NCBI RefSeq assembly: GCF_901709675.1
Contig: NC_051098.1
Coordinates: 14,599,918-14,663,917, forward strand
Origin: Syngnathus acus
Taxonomy: Eukaryota; Chordata; Actinopteri; Syngnathiformes; Syngnathidae
DNA length: 64,000 nt
Direction: 5' to 3'
Within the stretch, counting starts at the first letter, position 1. Every line of letters starts with the position of its first letter. The notes under the pieces were generated by a model, which was not told where the DNA came from, did not search any database, and saw nothing but the letters and a program-made list of their open reading frames with translations. Positions 1-12,900 of the stretch are shown here, in pieces. A program made the translations under genes and the position numbers.

Positions 1-2532
1 TTCGGAAATGTAACAATGAAATTCAATAATTAATTATACATGTTCATGATTAAAATATTATTCTCAGTTGTTAGTTGTTGTTTTTTTCATCTCTTAAGAG
101 GCAACGTCGATCACGGTGAAGTCCGAACAAGCTTCTTAATCAAAACGGCTGATAATCACACATTTATATTTATGTACATATTTTTACATTTAAATGTTTT
201 ACATTTTCAGCTCATAATATAAAAGCTTCCAGCTGGATTCTAAGACATGAAATGGAACATCATGAGAAATAAATGTTCTCTCCAAAAAACAAAAAAAGAC
301 AAATAAGGATTAATACTTCCCGACCCGTACATGTTTAAAAGCACTGTTGATGTTAACGTTGGCCACTCAGCCTTCACACAGTAAGCGAAAGTTGTTGCTA
401 AAGTGGCTATTTTTAAAGGTGCAATTGCAGCTTGTTCACCGCATGGTCGCTACTGTGACAAAAATGTGGCGTGCTTCATTGGAAGGTGAGAATTTTTTTT
501 CTCCACATTTAAATGGATTCCAAAAGAAACGTCTGCTGGATTGACCATAGATTTTCTTTGATGGAGCATTTTACACTGTGTTCCAAATTCGTAGTTTCCA
601 AATTTAAAAATAAAAAGTGAAAGCACTAAATGATTTTGGGGTAATAACTGCACGTAGAAGCATTTGGCGTGGCAGTTACGGGGGCGTCCCTGGTGAGGCG
701 ACGTCACCTTTCAACTCGCACCTGCCGTTATCTCAACATCTGGATGCTAGCAGATGTTCCCCAATCATTTCTCGCAGAGGTCAAAGTTACCCGCTCTTGA
801 ACTCTCCTCATGTCACTTCCAAGAGTTTTCAAACCTTTATATGCTCGCATTGGGGCATCTTTATGGCAATGAGATGGAAACTTCTAATAATATGTCTTAG
901 TTTTTGTCTTTCATGTCTCACGAGTACATTCTAAGACAATGTAGATACTTTTGCACTGTGCAAAAATAATCTCTGTCATTCGCCATCAGGGTTGCAGATG
1001 AGCTGGATGGAGCGGGATGATGTCACTTGCCAGCCAATTGCAGAAGACATCAAATGAAGAAAAACATTCACACCTACGGAGAAAGCATAAATAGAGTTTA
1101 ACTGGGTTTAAAAAAGTTTCATGTACTTTGATTAAATACTAAATTGCAGGCATTCTGAATAGTGTGGTACAAATACCAGTACAATAATGGTACGCAGGCT
1201 CCCTCTGGTGGTAGCTAAAATAATTACTGGAAGTGTTTTTTTACAGAAAACACTTAGCAGTAACATTCGGTGTCCATACAATGTCAGCGTCGCGAAGGAG
1301 TACTCTCATGCATTCTCATTGATCAAGCGATTTAGGACAACTTTGTGTTTTTAACAGGCTCATTATTGCCATTCAGAACATTTACTTGCCTGATTAGGAC
1401 TTGAGTGCGACGCCGAGGGTCTCCTTAACTTGCACATCCGGAAGTGTTTAATCGGGCTAATATGCACAATATAAACCCATTTTGCTTATTTTAATAATCT
1501 TGTTTACTTATTTTAGAGTTTTACTGAGTTTATCGGTCGTTTATTCTAACTCAGCACTCCATTCGCGTGAGCAGCCACATGCATGTGGCGAACACGCAAT
1601 TCTTCGTGGTTGGAGGCGGATGTGCGCTGCCAAATTCACAAGCCTGCGTCCTCCGAAAGTCGCATTTTCGGCCGCATGAGGTTCAAAAAATAAATAAGTA
1701 AAATTATTTGTTGTACAATACAATGTTTTTAAATAGTGCACAGTTTACTAATAAACAAATTAAGCTTATGGAAAAACGAATCAAATGTTATGTCTATTGA
1801 AAGGGGAATAATTTGTCTGACGTACAAAGTGTAAGGAAATTTCTTTTTACTACTCTCATCTGTCGTGTAAATTGGTCCAGCTTTTCGCAACCTTTCACAT
1901 CGAAAATAGTTATTTCAAATTATGATAGAATGTGAAAAATATTTTAACCCTTTTCAATTCAATTCTTTCCTTTCGGAAAAAACAGGGGAACAATTCTTTA
2001 CTGAATAAACCCATCTGGTTGTGCTGCATCACGCCCGAGCCCTTAGAAAGAAATTGCTTTTGAATATTTTGCTCGATGCCGCCTTTTGTGTATGTGTGTC
2101 TCCGGTTTGTTCCAGTGTGCCATAAATAATTTGCCTTCAACCTTCACTGGCATGAAAATGGAAACGTGCTGCTTATGAGACAAGAAGGGGAACAGTGAGC
2201 ATGCGCTTTGAATGCCAATGTGCGCATGAATAATCAATGAGTGCACATAAATGCTCGACCATTGACACCATGCACCGGATCATAAATATGCTCCATTTGC
2301 CACATGCGGATGTCAACTCGTGTGACGTCATTAACATACACACACATACTGAACGTTTCCCGAGCAACTATTTCAAAGCAATGAGTCATTCATGATCTTC
2401 TGGGCAGAGCAAGATCTGCTGTTAGCCGCCGTAAAGGCTTGTCTGAGCGCCACCTAGTGACCGTCAACACTACTACACGTGGGGTGAAACAGCCACAATT
2501 GAAACTCCTCTCAGATAATATAACAATGATCA
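1..2532. other. Intergenic flank, no gene recognised
   Basis: AT-rich DNA with only short random reading frames. Two CTCF-like core motifs, in reverse orientation, occur near 1201-1214 and 2443-2458. No exon, RNA gene or complete repeat could be supported. Confidence 0.5.
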
Positions 2533-3510
2533 TTTATTTGGAATGGATGATCATATATGTATTCTCTTTTTTAAGACAAGCACTAGAAATGAAATGTATT
2601 GAACATGTCTTATTAGAATAAAATCCTCTACATAACTTAAGAGTAAAACACCTTTAGTATAATGATGTCACAGTTCCACCATTTATGTGACAAAACATCA
2701 ATAGACAAAAATAGATTTTTCTCACAGGGGGCGCTGCGTCAATCGAAGGTAGAGAGCGTATATACGGTAGCTTCATAATTTCATAAAACATCGAAGTCAG
2801 CGATCGCAATGAGGTCGATTCCCGTTTTTAAAAAGTGCGCTTTTTTTTCTGCATTCCGCGACGATTCCGAGCAAGCGAGCAAGCATTTGTGTTTCCACAG
2901 AAAAATATATCAGATGTTTCTATCGAGAGGTTTGGAGTAGACGTCACGCCGATGCATTGTTAAGACAATGTGTTTTCATACAAAGTGCTTCCAGTTTTGA
3001 GCGCACTGCAATGAGACATGCACAGTACATTGGCCATGTTTTTAGTCAGCTGCGTGTTTTTCTGCAAAACATACAGAACCACACTAGAAAAAAAAAAATC
3101 TGTACACGTTCTTCAGCGTACTCAACTAATTAAAATTGACCTTGTCTTCCCTTGGGTTGTAAGCAACTAAAACATGACAGCCATTTTGTCAAATTGAAAC
3201 GCTAAAGCAGAGCTGGGGAACCTTTGCTCTGATGTTATTTTGTTGTTGTTTTAATTAGATAAACTATTTTAGGTATAGACTCCTAGGAAAAAAATGATTG
3301 ATTCTTAGGTTCCACAGCCCTGGTTTAAATGAAAAAAAATCTTGGTAAAGATGACACTAGCAGCATGCCCCCCCCGCCCCCTAGCGGCAGCTTTGTACAG
3401 CTCCAGCAGGTTCAACGGACGGCTTAAAAAAACAGTCGGATGGTCTGGCAGAGGATAAAGTGCTGTTCTCCTTTGGCCCAACTGTGCATGGACATAAAAA
3501 GCCGCGAGTG
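2533..3510 (-). other. arhgap32: Probable arhgap32 3' UTR
   Basis: Non-coding sequence follows the TGA. The first convincing minus-strand AATAAA is at 2538-2533, giving a UTR of about 1 kb. More AATAAA motifs lie further downstream, so a longer UTR is possible. No coding potential seen. Confidence 0.35.
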
Positions 3511-6500
3511 TCACTCACGGACGCCGGAGTGTGTCCTGACTGCCGACTGATAAAAAGCATCCTGAGCCAGAGCCTTGGACAGCAGCCTGTGGCCGGCGTG
3601 CGGAACGGCGGCGGCGGTCGACACCGTGGTGTCCAGGCCCGGCGAATACCCGGGCCCGGCTTGAGTGGATCTTGTGAATTTAGGCCGGGGCGCTGCGTAA
3701 AAGCCCCCCGCCGTGTGGTCGTAGCGCACGGGCCGCACTTTGGCGCTCTGAGTCCTTCTGTTGGGCTGAGAGGAAAAGGATCCGGCGTGTTCAGCACCCA
3801 TCGGCGATTTGGCGGGGCGGTGATGATGGCGATTCTCTCGGGTGCTCTGCGATCGCTCGGGCTTCCTGAGGATGCCGGCTCGGGCGTTCTTGAAAGGGTC
3901 CGCTTGCCTTCTGTCGCTCAGCTCGGCAAAGCCGCTCTCGGGCAGCGAGGGGATTTTCCGAAGCGGCGCCTGGCGACGACGCTGCGAGGCGCTCTCGTTG
4001 ACGAGGACGCGATGCGGCTGGTGAAAGGAGGGCGACGTCGCCTTGACGGCGCTTTGGCTTTCCCTTTTGGCGGCCGACAGCATACCGTTTCCCGGATCCG
4101 ACTTACTCCTTATGTGCATGATCTCTCTTCCCGTCGAGCCAGCCGGGGAAACCGGACTGTCGTAGGGAGACGTTACTTTACTCTCCTGCGTCTGGTAAAC
4201 AACCAAGTCGTCGCTGTTCATGAAAAGTTCCCTTTCGGGAGGGTGGCCGTGTCGTGGGGAGTAGTAGAACTCTGGCGGCGCTCTTTCCTTGGTGGACCGC
4301 GTCCTGTAAGGCTGACCGTGGCGGATACTGTTACGTTGGAAAGGATCTAAAGCATCTCGGTAGTCGCTGGGGTTCAAATCCGGGTAAGGGTTGTACAGCA
4401 CTTGTTGAACCTGAACGTCCTCAAAGTGGGGCTGGAGCAGCCTCTGATAAGCCGCCTCCTGCTCAAGATAAAAATCAGGGGGCAGGACGTCGGCGGCCAG
4501 CTCGTAGCGACTGATTTGCGGGGCGTGGAAGGAGCGCGCCCGCCTGATGGCGGGGTGCAGAACCAAGCCGTCTTCGGAGCGCTGCCAGTGGCTTTGCCGT
4601 CGCTGGCCGGCGCCCGGAAGTTGCTCGTCTCGGTAGTAGCGTTGGTACTGAGGCGACAGGGGTGGTCCTAACCCGGAGGCGGCGCAGCGGCTCTCCGAGG
4701 ACTGCCTGAACACGTGTCTCGGTCCCGAGAGGTGACGGGGCAGAGCGTCGGGTCGAAGGCAGCGAGCGAGTCGTCCGGAGTGAAACGAATGCGGGGGCCG
4801 ATGGCACGGGTTGCGTTGGACGTCGTCGAGCGGGCCGAGCGCTCTGTAAGCATAGCGGCGGAATGATGGAGACTGGAAAGATCGCGGGAGGACTTCGTCG
4901 ACGGAGGCGGGCATGGAGGTCTCGGCCAGGACGGCGCGGAAGTTAAAGATGTTGATGGAGTCGGCGTTGGCGTAGACGGGGGAGGTCAAGGGGCTGCGCG
5001 GGGAGAAGACGGGCTCGGTGGGAGTGGAAACGCCCACGCTTTGATAGGTGGGCTCCTCCGGCATGACGTCGCCGTGCCGGGAGTCCAGGCTGCCCGAGCC
5101 GAGCGGGCTGACGTTGGGCGTGAAGTTACTCTCCGCTTGCGAGTAGAGGTGCGCGGGCGTCTGCCACTGGGAGGCGCCGGCGTACGGCTGCGGGCACATT
5201 TTGAGATCCAGAGCCGACGGCCGAGTCGGCCTGTCCTGAGCTTCCTGCCGCTGGAGAGGGCGAGCCGGGAGGTTCCTTCTCCTCTGCGAGCCGCCGCTGG
5301 CCTTTTGCGCCGACTCGGCCAGCGCCAGAGCCAGCTTGCGTGCGGCGCTCGTCGGGGAAGGGTGAGGAGGGAGAATAGACACTGAACTCATAAGTCTATC
5401 TGCTCCTGGGGGGGCAGAAGACAAACAACGCTACAGTATGACAGGACAAACAAAGCTATGGTAAGACGTGATGGGACAGGACACAAAAGCTTTCATAAGA
5501 ATCTACGTAAACACGCTAACTATGTACAGTGCATGCGGAAAGTATTCAGAGAACTTCATTTCTCTCGCCTTTTATGTTTTATTCCAACACGGGGTTTTGT
5601 ATATGGTATTTTGAGGAAACCCATTTTGGAATGAGCCCATGACAACAAAATATAGAAAAATGGAAGTGCTGCAAAATCCTTCCTGGATGCACTGTACAAG
5701 AAGTGTTGACTTTACAGGTGAGTCCTACTGACCTGGATCCGGCAGGGTTTGCGTGGAGTCCGTCAGCGCCGACGCCTGACTGGCCGAGCTGCGCGGGCTG
5801 CAATGTCCGTAAGGCGCTCGGAGCTCTTTCGCATCCGCCGTCTCCGCTGTGGGTTGCAAAAGGTGAAAAGTCGGAACATCTGCCGGAGATTTCCTCGCTT
5901 ACCTTTTCGGAGCTGCGCAGGGCTGTTGACGTTGTTTGGAGAAGTTGTGGCGTCTGACTCGTCCCTCCTGAATTTGAGTCCCTCCCTGTTGCGGGGTGCC
6001 CGAGGAGTCCCGGAAGCCAGGCTGCACTGGAAGGACATGGGGTCAAAGTCCAGGGAGGACATTCCGGCCACCGGCGGGTCCAGTTCGATGTCGTCCTCCG
6101 GCAGGGGGGGCGAAGCTTCTTGGGTGCCGTTCTGACTCGACGGAGGTTTGCTTCTGGTTCTGAACACGTCATCTCGGTCGGACGCGGGCACGGCCTCGCT
6201 GGTTGAGCGGGGACGGAGATGCTGGTACTCTGGAGGATCGCCTAGAGAGGAAAAAATATATATTTTGAAATGTGAAAAACGTCATTTCTTTGCAGCGTGG
6301 GGAAAATAGACTCAATTACCTTCCAGATTGTGCAGCGAGGTGAGCGATTCCTCGCTTTTGGCCGAGCGCAATGTGCCGCTGTCGCCCCTCCCGCCTATTT
6401 CGGCAAGAAAAGTGAATCGTGCGCGCCGATTAAACGGAAAATGAAAAAGGCGGCACGAGTCAGCGAGCCCACCTGGCAGTGCGATGCTCTTTATCTCGTT

Positions 6501-6922
6501 GGGCTCGCTGGGGTGTCGCTTCAGCTTACGTTTGGACACGGAGTGCGACTTACCCAGGTGGAAGAAGGACAGCCAGTTGCCCACAGGAGACTTCTTGGCT
6601 TTGCTCGGAGCCCGCTTGACACTACGAAACAGAAAAGGGAGGGGGGGAGCGATATCAACTCCGAACACGTCGAGTGCTAAAATTAGACGAGCCGGTCCTT
6701 GAACGCACCTCTCCAGCGGGAGCTCAATGACCGTGTGGAACTTGCCCAGCAGAGCCCCGGGCCCTTCCCCGACCTCGATGTAGTCGCTGTGGCTGAGGGA
6801 GGGCGTGGTGGCTGGCGAGCTAAGCTGAGCCTGAGTGCGCGCTTGAGCCTCCTCCAGAGACAGCAGCTTGGTGGACGGCGAGCAGACCAGTAGAGATTTG
6901 GGTCTGGATAAGGTGTTGTTAC
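3511..6922 (-). CDS. arhgap32: arhgap32 C-terminal tail exons
   Basis: Exons 6922-6709, 6621-6473, 6394-6320, 6241-5903, 5846-5733 and 5405-3511. Conserved landmarks are SRPKSLLVCSPSTKLLSLEE, YIEVGEGPGALLGKFHTVIE, KKSPVGNW, DSGTLRSAKSEESLTSLH and SLDFDPMSFQCS. The 1.9-kb last exon is a low-complexity Pro/Ser/Arg-rich region ending in TGA at 3513-3511. Reading straight through 5903 would use the wrong frame; the small intron 5902-5847 is spliced out (GTAAGCG donor, cccacag acceptor). Confidence 0.88.
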
Positions 6923-9900
6923 CTAGGAGATACACACTCCGAGTCAGCGCCACCTTGTGGAGCAATCACGCAGATTTTTGCACTCACCGGCGCTTTCCCG
7001 AATGATAGCGTTGAGTTTGGTGCTGAAAGAGCGCCTCGGTGTTGTTGAGGATGAACTCCACCACCACCGATTGGATGCGCACCTCCATGAAGGCCGCCGT
7101 GCCGCTGAAGCAGGCCGACTCAATTTGTTTGGACCTGAAACGTACAGCCAGAGTGTCTTAGTTGAGCAAAGCGATGAACACTTTAATGGCTGACTCACCT
7201 GAGCAAGTTTGGTGCCCACACGATGGCCAAGTTTTTCGTGTGCATGTTGGTGCTGGAACTAAAAGTGGCCAGATGGGACAAGTGTCTCATGAGGTACTCC
7301 AGCGTCCTGCACATTGAGTGTCATCATTAGTATTCTTTTTTTATGATTATTTTTTGTACATGCAGTTGCATTTGTAGCCACCAGGACGTGCTAGCGAGCC
7401 ATGGAGCAGACCTGTAATGTGGAGGCGGCAGCTGCTGGATGACGTTGTGGATTTTAACCAGCCTCTCCTCATCTGTGGCTGCAGACACGGCCTCCTGGGA
7501 GCGAGACAAACAGGCTTAGGATCCCATTCTCACTCTCTCTTTTTTTTTTTTTTTTTTTTAAATTTGTGTCGTCAGCAACCACAAAAAAACTCACTGAGAA
7601 TCTGTCATACAGCTGGTAGGTGAGCAGAGGGTTAGGAAGCTCTCGGAAGTACAACTTGCAGAGGGAGCCCACCGAATGGATGTCCTGTCGAAAGACATCT
7701 CGGCCCAGGTCGGGAATCTGCTCCGAGTCAAACTCGTGCCTGAACGTGGACAAATTAAAAACCATGACATAAGCATACATGAAAGAAAAAAAAACAGAGG
7801 GAGTACTCGAAAAATATATAACGTTTTTTCAAAACATATCAACAAATCCATTTTAAAAGCAACCTGAGTTTCTGGATGTTGGAGGAGATTCCAGACAGCC
7901 TGTAAATTCCGTCCACCACGCCGTGCTTTTCGATGAACTCGGCGCAACTCTTCACAACCTGAGGGACTGAAGGCAGACACCAAAAGGAACAATTTAAAGC
8001 CAGCTTGAAGGCAATAAATGTCTTTTTGTTACAGCCAACAACACAGCATGAGTCATTGCGAGCTATAAAATTTCATTGCACTGGATGAGGGTGGCTGCTG
8101 ATATTAAGCGTGCCCCCCCCACACCCCCGATTATGAATAAATCCCTTGAGAGGATTAAAAACCGACTTGGAATTGATCCAACCGACACAAGCAGGCTAAT
8201 GCCGATGCTCTCGTTTATTGATCGACATTATTGAAATTTTGTAGAAGCAATTTTTTCTTGTTTTTTTAATTCTTGCTTTCGTCGCAATTCACCTTCGTGT
8301 TCGGAGCTGTGGAGGTGTTCGCCCAAGTCGCAGCCGAACACTCGCTCCCTGAGAATGCCGCGCTGGCGAAGCTTCTGCGGCGGCGGCCGTGACTTCATGA
8401 AAGATCTCAGGAAGGTAACCAGCTTGCCGTGCTTCTTACAAACTGTCGATGGAGACACAAAAAGCCCACTTGAGTGCAATCTGTCTCATGTCCCAGGAGG
8501 AAGTTGGACATCAATTATGCAGTAAAGAATAAAGAGGGGCGGCGTACCTGGTTTGGGAACCGAGCTTTGAACGCTGGGAGGAAGCTTGTCGTTTATCAGC
8601 TCGACGCAGTCGCTCGGAAAGAAACCAACCTGAGAAAGTCCGTGGAAGACACGTTTATTTGGGATTTTTTTTATTTTTTGTTTCCAATCGATTTCTTAGA
8701 TTGATTATGACTGCAAATAAAATAAAATAAAAATCCTCACCAGAAAAAAAAGCTTATTTAATAAATAAAATTTAAAAGTTTTCACTGGAAAAAAACAAAC
8801 ATTTAAAAAAAAAAAAAAAAAAGAAGTGTATTAAATAATACAAAAAGAAATTCTTTACCTAACAAATAAAATAACTGTCGCAAAAAAATAGAAGAAGCGT
8901 ATTGAATAATACAAAAAAAATGCTTAAACTGACAAATAAAATCACAAATTTTCCTCACCGGAAAAAAAGAAACGTATTAAATAATACAAAAAAGTTGCTT
9001 TACCTGAAAGCCATGTTTGCCTCTCCACCAGCCTGTGTCCTCTTTTGGAGGCATGTCGATGACAGAAACAATGTCCCCGACCTGACGACGAAAAATAAAA
9101 TTACCCCAATTAAACTGCAGCACAAATACCGAGCTCAACTAATAAAAGGCTCAAACACAAATCCAGATATATTGATTTTTTTTTTGGTGCTGTTACCTCA
9201 AAGGTCAATTCATCGGTGGCCTGAGCTGTGTAGCGTTTGGTGACATGGGCGGCGGCGATGGCGGGGACGTTGATGGACGCCTCCTCAGACACCAGCATAT
9301 GGTTCCCCTTGTTGTCAATCTACAAAACATCTCCACACATTTAGTATATTTCAACATATACTTTATCCACACACACACACACACAAAAAGCTTTACTACC
9401 TCCATCCATGTCAGAACCGGACCACAATTGATCTTGTTGTCGGCGATGACAGAGAAGCGGGACAAGTAGGTGGCTAACATCTTGTTTACTGCCTGAAGAG
9501 AAAAAAAATTTAAGTGTTAATGTTGTGTTTCAGACTCGCCTGAAAATCCAAAGTGCCAATACCTGGGCCGTGTCCTTGGCCGGGTCGTATTTGGGCAGCT
9601 CGGCGAGTTGTGAGTAGCGGCGGTCGTAGATGCACAAGTGCAAATGTTTGTCCAGCACACGAAAGTCCTCGTAGGATCTCTTCACCAGCCAGTTTCGAGC
9701 CTGGAAGGAAGACTAAAGTGTTTCAAGATGTTGAAATCTTGACATGAAGCGGCGAAAGTACCTGGCAGGTGATCTGGACCAGAAAGAGAAGTTCTTTGGA
9801 GTCCTGGGCCCCCTTTTGGATTTCACTCTGTCCTTCTGCAAAGGCCAGCTAAGAAAGAAGCAGAGGAAAAATAAAGGTAAATAAGATTAAAATAAGATTC

Positions 9901-12900
9901 TAAATAATTGACATCCTCTGCGGAGGTGACCTGGAAATAAAAACAAAAATGTATCCAGACACATTTTGAAAACTCAGCTAAGGCGAAATATTAAAACATT
10001 AATTGGATCGGTTTCGTCCACTATTCATCAATCATGCAATCACAAATAAATAATTAATTCCATAAGCTTTGAGAGGTTGTTTTTTTTTTACTCTGCTCAA
10101 ACCAAACGTCCTCTTTAGTGATGCTCTGAGTGGAAAAAAAAAAAGAAGAGTTTTGGGAATACATTGGCAGATGTGGAAGCAATGAGTCGCGGGGGCTTCT
10201 GGGTATTTATAACAGTTTGAAGCACATTGAGACGGGCTGTTACACAACGCGCGGCGACCCAGTTTACTGCTACGAGGCGGTGAACAGGGACAACGAGAAA
10301 ATAAAAGAAGAACCAAGAAAAAAATAATAAAAATCAGCTCAATGTCTTGATGCATGTCAGCCGTGTGCAAAATTCCACTTGGGTGGAAAGTGTAGAAATT
10401 GCATTAGCAGCAAAATGTAGCGCTTCAAGCTGTCTTTTGAATTCTTTTTCAAATTTACAATGCAAAAACAAAAGTAACAAAAACTTCATATGAATCTGCA
10501 GTAAAAAAATAATAATCTTGATTTGAGCCTCAACAAAAAATGAGAAAAATCCACGCGCCATAATCCAAACAGTAATTAAACATACAAAGCGTATTAGCAG
10601 AGTTAATTGGAATGGCCCCACCTCAGCCAATTCTGAACAAACCTCAAATGGATCACTGCCAACTTGTTATGACGGCTAAAGAAAGAGTAACAAAAGCCCG
10701 ATATGCACATCCACTGGACTGCCACCAATGTGTCATTCTTTGTTGGCCCTGCATCACATCCATGCATTATTCACAAACAAAATCAGAACAGTGCTGCAAA
10801 CATTTCAATCAGTCTCATTGCTTTTCTTTCATGTAATTTAGCAACAAAAAAAAGTTTTCATTAAAGCATTAGCATAAAAGGCTACGCTAGCACAAGCCTA
10901 TGTTACCTGGAAGCAGATCTTTCTTTTGGTCCTGGACCTCCCACAAGCTCCACAAAAAAAGAAGAAAAAAAAAAAAAGAAAACTCAAACGTTTGCTTCGC
11001 AAAACGACGTTGCTCTTCGCTAGCTGGAAGCTGGCGCATGCTCTCCCATTCAAAACATCAAGATGAGACGAGGATGCTCCGCACTGTGTCTCACCTCCTT
11101 TCAGACTCCCCTCCTCCCCGTTTTGGTGCCCCCTCCCCCTTCCATCCCCGCCTGCCTCCCCCTTTCTAAACAGCGCTTCTGTCTCGCCACAAAAGGCGAC
11201 TTGGCAGTGAACGAATGCGAAACCTCGTCTCGGCCAGACCTGGACGCGGCTACCGTGAAAGCTGGCACTGCGTTTGGGGCTGTGAGGGAGATTGGAGAGG
11301 ATGGAGGTGGGAGGGGGTTGTCCTCGCTGCCCTTGTTCGGTTCAGTGAGATCTGATCCTTCCAACCCCCTCCCCCCATCTGACGTCACATCTGTGTGTAC
11401 TACACGCTGCACTACTGACACGTCAAAAGAAATCTCACCTGCTTTTCTTCCACCCTTAGCATGATTTTACAGCCGGGTCCAAACGGGCACATAGTTTGCG
11501 TGATTGTCCTTGAAATGCAGCTCCTTAAATTGGGATGCTGCCTCAAGCGCTAACACTGCTCGTGTGGGAGGCAAGAGAAGCGCTTTGAGGCGAATGCTAA
11601 TGCACCCAATGCAACATTAGCATGCAAACAGTGATGCTGGAATTTTTCTACATGTCGAAAAGATTGTTTTGGAAAGCAGACAATTTGGGCTAATTGCGTT
11701 TCAAGCTCGATTAGCCCAGATGCGCTTTTAGAAGAGCTAGCGCCTAAACTTTCGCCAGCCGCGTTCGCGATGTCGACTTATAAAGTCATAAGCTGATTCC
11801 ATGTGGTTTATTCTCAAACTAATAGGCGAGCTCACGGCTTTAAAACGTTGGCGGGATCTGGATTATGAGATTATAACTGAGAGAGCTAACAAACTAGTGG
11901 GAGTGGCACAAAATAATAAGTATGAAAAATAGTTGTGGTTGATATTTCTAGGCCTAAGTGGTCTAAAAAAAGTACTTTTGTCAAGGAGGGCTTACTTCAA
12001 CGTTCCCAAAGTCAGCAGTCTCGTAGTGGAAGTGCGCACATTCAGCCAGACGGGGAAAGTGACCCTTGGGAAAGGTCAACCTGCAAACACAAAGCACAAC
12101 GGCATCAGCTCGCTAGTCTGATGCTGTGATGGAGGCAAAAGACGCGGGCGGGGGGGAAGCTCATTGCACTGGCCTGGATACGAGGCCTGATTTGCAGCCC
12201 GTAATAGCACGGAGCACCTACTTCTTCATGTTCTTGACCTTCATGCTCGCCGTGCTGACGCAGGAGCGCAGGAGGGGCTCGGCTGTGATGTCATCACTGC
12301 GCGCCTGCCGCACAAATACGGACGGCGATTAACGTGGACAAGCGAAATCAGCTTTGCACTAAAAGTCATTCGTCGCCTCCCCACGGTCAGGGCATACAAA
12401 AACACAAAGCCATTTTGTGAACAGGTTCATCTTGTTTGGTGTTTGCAATCGACCCGACGCTGTTTGCGATTCGACCCTTCACAGGCCCGAGGCACGTTAG
12501 CATTTCAATATTAAAACCACAGTTAAATGGATTGAGCTGGTTTCGTCATCGCATACTCAACCAACTGGCTGGTCATGTCCACAAAAGAGAAGCAGACGAG
12601 TGCACTTGGTGTTTTTCCTTCCAGCGTTACATTTCCCACCGAGACTTAAAAAGCACTTAGTTAACAGACGATAAAGGGCAATGACACAAGATAGACGACA
12701 AAGCACGTCTTTGGTAAAAGAACACAACGTTCATGAGGCATCTTGCCGGTTGACCGCATGCGAAATGTGTGTGTACCTGTATCTCCCGTGGTTGTCCCTC
12801 ATCTATGGGGCTGCTGGGAGCTTGAGGTAAGACATCATCTTTGTTCGGCTGAGTGAATGGTGTTGCGTCTCTGTAGGGAAACAAAATGGAGATGAAGGCT

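Noticed and set aside
3460-4350. Long + strand reading frame (296 codons)
   Set aside because: Exactly antisense to the arhgap32 last exon, which has clear homology; the open frame is a by-product of GC-rich codons.
5763-5902. Continuation of the arhgap32 frame past 5903
   Set aside because: A GTAAGCG donor at 5902 and a consensus acceptor at 5847 define a short intron, and the spliced frame restores continuity to the last exon.
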